The notes below the pieces were generated by a model. That model was not told the origin of the DNA and did not search any database. It worked only from the letters and a program-made list of their open reading frames with translations. 52,187 nt of DNA from a bacterium (GTDB lineage Bacteria; Verrucomicrobiota; Verrucomicrobiia; Limisphaerales; J093): positions 1 through 52,187 of the forward strand of contig JAKANS010000010.1 in the NCBI GenBank assembly GCA_021823625.1. Reading direction: 5' to 3'. Every line of letters starts with the position of its first letter. Within the stretch, counting starts at the first letter, position 1. Positions 10,001-17,100 of the stretch are shown here, in pieces. Both the position numbers and the translations under genes were made by a program.

Positions 10001-10397
10001 GCCTCGCGAGGAGGACGAATTTCGGCTTTCGTTTTACAACTCGAATACGTGCTGGATCGACCTCGACCAACTGCTGGCGGCGTTCGACCTCTCGCGCGCC
10101 GACCTGGCCGACGAGGCGAAAGTGCTGGCCGGCATCCGCACTTTGGCGGCGAAGATGCCGACCTACATCACGCTCAAAGAAGTGAAGAAGCGCTGGGGTC
10201 ACGGCCAGGAAGACGTGTTTCCGGTGACGCAGTTCGAGAAGCTTTGGGTGGACATGACCACGCTGCCCGAGTTGGAAACACGGTTCGTCGTCGTGCCACG
10301 ACTGCGCGGTCAGCAACTCAAAGACCAGGCCCAACTCGACGGCTGGCTGCGCGACGGTTCGGCGAAATACGTCGGGGGGTTGGCGGAGTGGGAATAA
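7050..10397 (+). CDS. GHMP-kinase / UDP-sugar pyrophosphorylase fusion protein
   Basis: 1115 residues from the ATG at 7050 (a TTG four codons earlier is possible). Residues about 180-640 carry sugar-kinase signatures of the fucokinase/GHMP type: [16 protein letters not shown] then [10 protein letters not shown] (sugar-binding start), [14 protein letters not shown] near 317 (a worn version of the ATP loop normally PxGxGLGSSS), [16 protein letters not shown] near 376, and [12 protein letters not shown] near 536 (C-terminal GHMP motif). Residues about 735-1100 are a UDPGP-family pyrophosphorylase: [16 protein letters not shown], then [40 protein letters not shown]. Together these could phosphorylate a free sugar and transfer a nucleotide to it, like the bifunctional FKP of Bacteroides, but FKP has the opposite domain order. 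Residues 1-180 are unassigned. The substrate is unknown. Confidence 0.85.
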   Translation: MSRLLPIITSSDLAIRNRSLDSACAGLSPAELLAECAALDAFRRRSDNLYERVRALFFLYAIHRFHLPLALPGESAGKGRAGGNGLIPFHGFEHLLNRRFEEAIDQFLAVQAVEGPSDGISSALAAAYHRLAFQTLADQVRRSVRSVRGNRWMFRMGHPLDQPLRIRPELLRLGADGTYPILRESTPVRMDLTHCGWSDIFFLGMDYPEGAKVLNVSIDLGVHGRDATPRPPVEAYLRVIEEPVLRLTSVDLRCTADITTLGEVFDFAKDYLGLLKAAVIASGLVPPGIEGSGQSLAELLTRMCGPGRGLEIVSRVNDIPKGSRLAVSTNLLAALVSVAMRATGQAASLTGPLQESERRLVLARALLGEWLGGSGGGWQDSGGVWPGMKLIEGALAAEADPEFGISRGRLMPIHRILGPNEASPETRRQLQESLVLVHGGMAQNVGPILEMVTEKYLLRCDAEWQARLSMGGILDEILAALRRGDVRGIGGATTRNFHEPIQTIIPWASNHFTETLINRARAAFSGDFWGFWMLGGMSGGGMGFIFAPHRKAEAQAKLQEIMSSAKRELQTALPFAMEPVVYDFAINERGTWADLLEGATGLMPGGYYALTVPALLRQERHALPAHRRAELDKFGAACRTQPELRGMVQTLFEVMLPRARTDGEDGKSLPQLLDELGFDRAQHEQIRSDLREGRIGLAQNRLRADTTIEDVRAEDVAASSTDGPESSACREAGLAALRRGEVAVFTLAAGAGSRWTQGAGVVKALHPFCKLGGRHRTFIETHLAKSRRLGREAGAWLPHIFSTSYLTHQAIADWLERQSNYGYEGPLMLSPGRSIGLRLVPTVRDLRFMWEEMPQQVLDEQQQKVRDSLRHALMGWAQSAGEAGDYTDNVPLQCLHPVGHWYELPNLLRNGVLVRLLAERPQLKHLLLHNIDTLGADADPALLGQHVRSGAALTFEVIARRLEDRGGGLARVNGRVRLVEGLAMPREEDEFRLSFYNSNTCWIDLDQLLAAFDLSRADLADEAKVLAGIRTLAAKMPTYITLKEVKKRWGHGQEDVFPVTQFEKLWVDMTTLPELETRFVVVPRLRGQQLKDQAQLDGWLRDGSAKYVGGLAEWE

Positions 10398-10428
10398 GGT
10401 TGGAACGCCTGCGAGTTGCCGCAAGTCT

Positions 10429-10719
10429 GTGCATATCATCTCGCGCAAACGTCTGAACGAGTTCGCCGAGCTGCACCCCGAAACCCGTAGCTCCCTGGCT
10501 CACTGGTATGCGACTCTCAAGCGGCTTAATCCAGCCAATTTCGTGGAACTGCGCGAGGCTATGCCGCACGCCGACCAAGTTGCCGGTCTCACGGTTTTCA
10601 ACATTGGTGGCAACAAAGTGCGCCTGATTGCGGCGCTTCACTACAACCGGCGCAAGCTTTACATCCGTGCTATCCTTACTCATGCCGAATACGACCGGGG
10701 CACTTGGAAACAACACTGA
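10429..10719 (+). CDS. higB: HigB-type mRNA interferase toxin
   Basis: 96 residues with a GTG start. The pattern IISRKRLNEFAELHPETRSSLAHWY, then VFNIGGNKVRLIAALHYNRRKLYIRAILTHAEYDR, is the HigB (HigB_toxin) family signature, including the N-I-x-G-N-K-x-R-L core and the C-terminal THAEYD. HigB toxins are RelE-fold, ribosome-dependent mRNA endonucleases held inactive by HigA. The antitoxin gene begins two bases after the stop. The toxin is complete and lies just 31 bases after the kinase/pyrophosphorylase fusion. Confidence 0.92.
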   Translation: MHIISRKRLNEFAELHPETRSSLAHWYATLKRLNPANFVELREAMPHADQVAGLTVFNIGGNKVRLIAALHYNRRKLYIRAILTHAEYDRGTWKQH

Positions 10720-10721
10720 GC

Positions 10722-10961
10722 ATGTCAAACGTTGAAATTCAGGAAGCATTGCAGGCGTGGCCGCAGGTGGGTCGCGCTGTCCAAGTTCCCCGCACGGAGG
10801 CGGATTATCGGTCCTTGGTGAGTCTTCTGGACCGCTTGGTGGATGAAGTCGGCGAGGATGAGAGCCACCCGTTGGCCTCGCTCATGGACCTGCTGGGAGT
10901 GCTGATCGAGCATTACGAAGACCAGCATGTCCCTGAGCTTGAAGGCAGGGTTCCTGGCTAA
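10722..10961 (+). CDS. higA: HigA-type antitoxin lacking the DNA-binding half
   Basis: 79 residues from the ATG at 10722. The segment YRSLVSLLDRLVDEVGEDESHPLASLMDLLGVLIEHYEDQHVPE is the N-terminal helical half of COG5499-type HigA antitoxins, which usually continue into an Xre-like helix-turn-helix (about 120-140 residues in all). Here the chain ends at ELEGRVPG and only 35 bases separate the stop from the MFS gene, so no helix-turn-helix is encoded in any frame. It may still neutralise HigB but should not bind the promoter as usual. It could be a degraded 3' end or a real short form. Confidence 0.8.
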   Translation: MSNVEIQEALQAWPQVGRAVQVPRTEADYRSLVSLLDRLVDEVGEDESHPLASLMDLLGVLIEHYEDQHVPELEGRVPG

Positions 10962-10996
10962 ATCAGGCGGCGGCCGGCCATCCACGGTTACTCGCC

Positions 10997-12220
10997 ATGT
11001 CCTCCCGCGCCCCCGCCCTCGGCTTCCTCTTCGTCACGCTGTTCCTGGACATCCTGGGCATCGGCCTGATCATCCCCGTCCTGCCCCGGCTGGTGGAGAC
11101 GTTTCAGGGCGGGAACGTCTCGGCGGCGTCGCACACCGTCGGCGTGCTGGCTGCGCTGTATTCGCTGATGCAGTTTGTGTTTGCGCCCATCCTTGGCAAC
11201 CTTTCCGACCGCTTCGGCCGCCGGCCAATCATCCTTGGCTCGTTGTTCGGCTCCGGCCTGGACTACCTGTTGCTGGCGTGGGCGCCGAGTCTCGGCTGGT
11301 TCTACGTGGGCCGAGTGATTGCCGGCATCACCGGCGCGAACTTCACGGCCGCGAGCGCCTACATCGCGGACATCTCACCGCCGGAGAAGCGGGCCGCGAA
11401 CTTCGGCATCATCGGGGCCGCGTTCGGTCTGGGCTTCATCGCCGGGCCGGCACTGGGCGGTCTGTTGGGCAACGCGGGACTGCGCCTGCCCTTCCTGGTC
11501 GCGGCCGGCATCACGCTGCTGAACTGGCTGTACGGCTTGCTGATCCTACCGGAGTCGCTCAAGCGTGAGCACCGCCGCGCCTTCGACTGGCGGCGTGCGA
11601 ATCCGCTCGGCTCGCTGGTCGCGCTGAAGCGTTACCCGCTGGTGCTGGGTTTGGCGGGCGCGTTTTTCCTCATCAACACCGCGCAATTCATGTTGCACGC
11701 GACTTGGGTCTTGTACACCGGTTATCGCTACAACTGGACCGCGGGACAGGTCGGGGCATCGCTCGCGGTGGTGGGACTGATGGCCGCGCTGATTCAAGGC
11801 GGTCTCGCTCGGCGGATCATTCCCGCATTGGGCGAGCGACGCTCTTTGGTGATTGGCCTCGCGATTGGAGTGTTTTCGATGGCCGGCTACGGCCTGGCCA
11901 CGCAAGGCTGGATGATTTATGCGATTCTGGCGGTGGGAGCGCTGGGCGGCATCGCTCCGCCGGCGGCGCAGGGGCTGATTTCCCGAACGGTTGCGCCGAA
12001 CGAACAGGGCGCGGTCCAGGGTGCGATGTCCAGCCTGGCGAGCGTGGCCGGGATCATCGGGCCCGTGGTCGGCGCGGGCGTGTTCGGTTTCTTCATCAGC
12101 GAACGGGCCCCGGCCCAACTGCCGGGCGCAGCCTTCTTCCTCGCCTCGCTGCTCATGGCGGCCTCGCTAGTGCAGAGCGTCCGGGTGTTGCGAAAGAATC
12201 CGGTCGCCGTCGCGAATTAG
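10997..12220 (+). CDS. TCR/Tet-type MFS exporter
   Basis: 407 residues with twelve predicted membrane segments. TM1 reads [21 protein letters not shown], typical of the tetracycline-resistance (TCR/Tet) branch of drug:H+ antiporters. Motif [16 protein letters not shown], follows TM2 (about residues 70-84), and [43 protein letters not shown] (about 116-158) corresponds to the conserved TM4-TM5 segment with the proline/glycine-rich motif C. It likely exports a small hydrophobic compound by proton antiport in the inner membrane. No TetR-type regulator is adjacent, and the gene lies between the HigBA pair and the aldolase, so a housekeeping role is more likely than acquired resistance. Confidence 0.9.
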   Translation: MSSRAPALGFLFVTLFLDILGIGLIIPVLPRLVETFQGGNVSAASHTVGVLAALYSLMQFVFAPILGNLSDRFGRRPIILGSLFGSGLDYLLLAWAPSLGWFYVGRVIAGITGANFTAASAYIADISPPEKRAANFGIIGAAFGLGFIAGPALGGLLGNAGLRLPFLVAAGITLLNWLYGLLILPESLKREHRRAFDWRRANPLGSLVALKRYPLVLGLAGAFFLINTAQFMLHATWVLYTGYRYNWTAGQVGASLAVVGLMAALIQGGLARRIIPALGERRSLVIGLAIGVFSMAGYGLATQGWMIYAILAVGALGGIAPPAAQGLISRTVAPNEQGAVQGAMSSLASVAGIIGPVVGAGVFGFFISERAPAQLPGAAFFLASLLMAASLVQSVRVLRKNPVAVAN

Positions 12221-12325
12221 AAATCCAGTTGCCGGCGGGGCGGCAATACAACAGATTCTTGCCGGCACGGCTGCCCTCCGCGGTCGCGCTTTTTGCCAAC
12301 GCGAGACAACGAAATCGACTACGCC

Positions 12326-13408
12326 ATGATTGAAACGATCCAAAAACAGCTCGGCGCCCAGGCGGATGCCCTGCTCGGCTTCAAGCATCCCAAGATCGCG
12401 AAGGAGCGCCTGCATTTGCCCGGACCGGGCTTCGTGGACTGCATCTTCGCCCCCTCCGACCGCAACAACCGCGTGCTGGTCAATCTCCAGCGCCTCTTCA
12501 GCACCGGCCGGCTCGCCGGCACCGGCTACCTTTCCATTCTGCCGGTGGACCAGGGCATCGAACACTCCGGCGGCGCGAGCTTCGCGAAGAACCCGGATTA
12601 CTTCGACTCCGAGAACATTGTGAAGCTGGCCCTTGAAGGCGGCTGCAACGCGGTGGCCTCCACCTACGGGGTGCTGGGCTCGATCGCCCGCAAGTACGCG
12701 CACAAGATTCCGTTCCTCCTCAAGATCAACCACAGCGAGCTGCTCACCTATCCCAACAAGGCCGATCAGATCATGTATGGCACGATCAAGCAGGCCGCCG
12801 ACATGGGCTGCGCCGCGGTGGGCGCCACGATCTACTTTGGCTCCGCGGAAAGCGGTCGCCAGATCGTCGAAGTCAGCCAGGCCTTCGCGCTGGCCCACGA
12901 AATGGGCATGGCCACCGTCCTGTGGTGCTACCTCCGCAACAACGCGTTCAAGGTCAAGGGGGCTGACGGCAAGTCCACCGATTACCACGTCTCGGCCGAT
13001 CTCACCGGCCAGGCGAACCACCTGGGCGTGACCATTCAGGCGGACATCATCAAACAAAAGCTGCCCGAGAACAACGGCGGGTACAAAGCGCTCAACGCCG
13101 AGAAGAGCTACGGCAAGTACGACGAGCGTATGTACACCGAGCTGTGCAGCGATCACCCGATCGACCGCTGCCGCTACCAGGTGGCGAATTGTTACATGGG
13201 TCGCGCCGGCCTCATCAACTCCGGCGGTGAATCCAAAGGCGCTGGCGACCTCGAAGCCGCGGTGGCGACCGCGGTTGTCAACAAGCGAGCCGGCGGCATG
13301 GGCCTCATCTCCGGCCGCAAGGCTTTCCAACGTCCGCTCAAGGATGGCGTGGCGCTGCTCAACGCGATCCAGGACGTCTATCTCTGCAAAGAAGTGACCG
13401 TGGCCTGA
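12326..13408 (+). CDS. Class I fructose-bisphosphate aldolase (DhnA/FbaB type)
   Basis: 360 residues from the ATG at 12326 ([10 protein letters not shown]). The sequence is strongly conserved along its length: [48 protein letters not shown], and [43 protein letters not shown] belong to the archaeal-type DhnA class I aldolases that form a Schiff base on a barrel lysine. The enzyme splits fructose-1,6-bisphosphate into dihydroxyacetone phosphate and glyceraldehyde-3-phosphate in the cytoplasm. It ends just before a good terminator, so it is the last gene of its transcript. Sugar-phosphate specificity is inferred from the family. Confidence 0.93.
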   Translation: MIETIQKQLGAQADALLGFKHPKIAKERLHLPGPGFVDCIFAPSDRNNRVLVNLQRLFSTGRLAGTGYLSILPVDQGIEHSGGASFAKNPDYFDSENIVKLALEGGCNAVASTYGVLGSIARKYAHKIPFLLKINHSELLTYPNKADQIMYGTIKQAADMGCAAVGATIYFGSAESGRQIVEVSQAFALAHEMGMATVLWCYLRNNAFKVKGADGKSTDYHVSADLTGQANHLGVTIQADIIKQKLPENNGGYKALNAEKSYGKYDERMYTELCSDHPIDRCRYQVANCYMGRAGLINSGGESKGAGDLEAAVATAVVNKRAGGMGLISGRKAFQRPLKDGVALLNAIQDVYLCKEVTVA

Positions 13409-13438
13409 GCCAGGGTCTTCGACTTGGTTCATCTTCAA

Positions 13439-13472
13439 CCTCCGTCCGGGAAGCCGGCCGGAGGCTTTTCTT
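13439..13472 (+). terminator. Rho-independent terminator of the aldolase gene
   Basis: CCTCCGTCCGG and CCGGCCGGAGG pair over 11 positions with one mismatch around a GAAG tetraloop, followed by CTTTTCTTT. It lies 30 bases after the aldolase stop and has all the parts of an intrinsic terminator. Confidence 0.9.
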
Positions 13473-13504
13473 TGGCGAATCCAGTGCGAAGCCGCGTCCG
13501 CGTT

Positions 13505-14160
13505 GGTCGGAGCGCCGCTTTCCCAAGCGGCTTAAAGCTACCGGGAGCGCCCAGACATTGCGATGCCATCCGCCGTTTTGTGCAGACGTGTTAAGCCGGC
13601 TGGAAGCCGGCGCGCCGGGAGGGAGGGCGAGGCTCCTGCCGAGCCCTGCTGTTTCGGCTGCGGAGACACAGAGGCACGGAGGAGGTTGAATTTGGAACGC
13701 AGGAAAGCCGGAAGCCAAAGCTCGCACTCACTCAATTCCTGTGTTCCTGAATTCCCAATTGGATCTCTGTGCCCCCGCGTTTCCACGGTTCTCCGTTGGT
13801 GGGGCGAGACTCCGTCGAGCCGTGACTGCGCCGTAGAAAATGCGGTCAGCCGCGGCGCTGGTCGGAGCGCCGCTTTCCCAAGCGGCTTAAAACCACCGAA
13901 GAGCGCCCAGACATCGTGATGCCGTCCGCCGTTTTGTGCAGACGTGTTAAGCCGGCTGGAAGCCGGCGCGCCGGGAGGGAGGGCGAGGCTCCTGTCAAGC
14001 CCTGCTGTTTCGGCCGCGGAGGCACAGAGGGGGTTGAATTTGGAGGCCAGGAAAGCCGGAAATCAAAGATTGCGCTCGCCTATTCCTGCGTTCCTGAGTT
14101 CCCAATTGGATCTCTGCGTCTCTGAGGTTCTTCGCTGGTGGGGCGAGACTTCGTCGAGCC
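13505..14160. repeat. Two tandem copies of a roughly 300-bp intergenic repeat
   Basis: This fills the 788-bp gap between the aldolase and the giant RCC1 gene. Copy 1 is about 13505-13821 and copy 2 about 13860-14160. Both open with GGTCGGAGCGCCGCTTTCCC (including the hairpin GCCGCTT-TCCC-AAGCGGC), continue through the same block around GTTTTGTGCAGACGTGTTAA and the same GC-rich palindromic stretch, and end with GGGGCGAGACT[C/T]CGTCGAGCC. Differences and small indels are scattered, so the duplication is not recent. Short open frames inside translate to Gly/Ala/Ser/Pro-rich nonsense and are not genes. Part of the same element recurs inverted near 20470-20600. Confidence 0.85.
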
Positions 14161-14196
14161 AGTTTTGGAGCACGCCCCCAACGCTCACCGGATTCG

Positions 14197-17100
14197 CTAC
14201 GGACCTTGCGGCTCTACGCGCACCCGGTAAAACCGCGCGGCATCGCTCGCGTTGGCGTCGTCCAGCGACAGGACGCTGCCGTTGCCGGTCACCGTCTTTA
14301 CCGGTGCCCAGACTGGAGCCGTGAGCGACACCGTGTATTCGAGCGTGTACTTTAAGCCGGCCTCCGTGGCGATAGACAGGCCGAAATGACGGCTGTCGAA
14401 AGCGAGTCCGGCCAGCTTCAGCTCCAAGGGCGTAATCGTCAGCGTCCCGTTGTTCAGTGTAACGTTGTAGTTCGCCAGATCGTTCGCCGGATCAACCAGG
14501 ATCGGCACGATTGGATACGATCCCGCCGGACTGGTAGTCGTCGCGGTGCAATTGTACGTGGCCGTGATCGGATCCCCGGTCTGCAAACCGGTGACCGTGC
14601 CGGTGAGCGGCGGATTGGCCGTGCCAAAGGCCCGCGTCTTGTTGTCCGCGGTCACGACCAACGGCGCCGGCGTGATGCTCGCGCTCAAAGCCGGTACGCT
14701 GAGCATGTAGTTGCCGGCATTGGCGCCACCCCAAGACAGGCCGGTCACCGTGACCGGCTTGTTATTGCCGACGTTCTTGTTCTCAAAAGTCCCGACCGGC
14801 GTGCCCGTGATGGTCACGGCATCGCCGCCAATCACGCCGACAAGTGTTGGTGTGCCGGTGATCGTGGCGATGATTGTGCCATCGTAAGGCTTGTTGGCAG
14901 CGGTGATCCCAGTGACCGTCAGAGCAACCCGTGACACCTTCAGCGTCCCGGACGCTGAACCCGTGTAGTTGGCGTCGTTGACCGTGGCAATGACCGCATA
15001 ATTACCGGCGGCAGTCGGTGGCGTGAGGTTGTCCGAGTAGGTGAAAGTCACAGCAAGCCCACTGGGGGTCGTATCCGCCACAACGACCTTAGGCATGCCG
15101 TCATAGACTTGGGTTAGCGTCGCTGGATTCAGGGTCACTGCGGCTGGCGCTTGGGTCACTGTCAGTATCCCGTTGTTCAGCGTTACGTTGTAGTTGCCCA
15201 GACTGCCGCCTGGGTCGTTCAGCGACGGGATGATGAGGTAGTTCCCTACCGGACCGGTTGGCGTCGCGCTGCAAAAAAAGGAGGCCGTGAAATTGTCGCC
15301 ATTCTGCACACCGTCGACGATGCCTGTGAATGAGGGATTCGGTGTGCCATAAGCCCGGTTTTCGTTGTCTGCTGTAACGATGAGTGGAGCGGGAGATACG
15401 CTCAACGCGCCGTTGTTCAAGGTCACAGAGTAATTGCCGAGCTTGCCGCCTGGATCGCTTAGCGTGGGCACAATCGCGTACTGGCCCACTGGACTGGTGA
15501 AGGTTGCGCTGCAACTATAGTTAGCCGTGATGTTGTCGCCGTTCTGCACGCCTGTAACCGTGCCGGTGAACACCGGATTTGCCGCGCCGTAGGTTCGACC
15601 TGCGTTACTGGTCGAAACAACCAGTGCGGCGGGTGTGACTGTTAGCGTCCCGTTGGCAGTGCTGAGGGCGTAGTTGCCTAGCTTACCGTCGGGATCGTGA
15701 ACTGTCGGAGAGATCGAATACGTTCCCACCGGGCTACCTGGAGTGGCGCTGCAAGCGTACGTAGCCGTGATGTTGTCGCCGTTTTGTACGCCAGTGATGG
15801 CCCCGCTGAAGTCGGGGTTCGGCGTTCCGTAAGGGCGATTCGAATCGCTCGCCGCAACCGCCAATGTGGCCTTCAGGACGTTTATCGTGACGGTGGCGGT
15901 CGTAGATTGATAGGTAGTTGTGTCACTCGGCGTAAAGGTCGCCGTGAGAAGCTGTGCATTGCCTGCTGGCAATACAGCGCCGGCCGTTGGGTTATAGGTG
16001 AAACCCCCTGGAATGCTGGCGGTAGCATTCAATTGCGCGGGACTTAGTGCTACTCCATACGTTATGTCCGGTGGGTTTGCCCAGAGAACAGTGAAGGGAG
16101 ATGCAGTGACCTGCAATAATGCAGCCGCGCTCATGCGCGTACCCGCGAGTCCCGTCACGGCGACAGAGTAGCTCCCTGAATTAGTTACTTTCGCGCTGCT
16201 CAGGAGAAGCGTCGAGCTGGTTTCTCCGGGAAGGTCGGTCCCATTGAGGCGCCACTGGTAGGTCAGAGGAACAGCACAGACCGCAGAAACCTTGAAAAGG
16301 ACGGTTCCTCCAGGGCTTATCGTGGCGCTCTGTGGTTGTTGAATGATAACGGGAGGGCTTGCGTTTGCGAGGGCCATGCTGAAAGAGTTCCCTGCTGATA
16401 TTCCTCCTACGGTGGGCAGACCCGGCGGTACGTCGATCTGGCCAGAGACATCACGCCCCCAAGCCACAACGGTTCCGTCCCGTTTGAGAGCCAGGCAGTG
16501 ATACGCGCCAGCGGCAATTGAAACAACGTCATTCAGGCTCGGGGGTATAGAGGTTTCGCCGTACCCGTTGAACCCCCATGCCACTACGGTGCCATCGTTT
16601 CTAAGAGCTAAGCTATAGCCTACACTGGCGGCGATGCCCACAACGTCGTCTAGTCCGGGTGGGATATCGAGTTCACCATCAGCGTCGGATCCCCAGCCCA
16701 CAATTGTTCCGTCACGCTTTAGTGCCAAGCTATGGAAATCGCCAGCAGCGATGGCGATGACTCCACTAAGCCCAGGTGGCGGACTCGATTGTCCGGAGTC
16801 GTTTCTACCCCACCCAACAACGGTCCCGTCGTTTTTGAGTGCGAGCGTGTGATACGAACTCGCTACGATGGCGACCGCGCCACTCAATCCGCCGGGCACG
16901 TTACGCTGGCCAAGGTCGTTGCCTCCCCAAACTGTCACGGAGCCGTCGGCTCTCAGCGCTACGCTGTGTCTCAGCCCTGCACTCACGGCGACAACATTCT
17001 GCAAGTCGGTGGGGACCGAGGTTTGGCCATCGGACCCAAGTCCCCAAGCTGAGACCTTCCCCTCACCGCTCAGTGCCAGCGCATGGAACCCTCCAGCGGC

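Noticed and set aside
8316-10448. A 710-codon open frame antisense to the kinase/pyrophosphorylase gene
   Set aside because: It mirrors a GC-rich coding strand, has no family features and would cover a gene with clear domains.
10997-12220. Acquired tetracycline-resistance gene
   Set aside because: The fold is Tet-like, but no TetR partner or mobile element flanks it and base use matches the neighbours.
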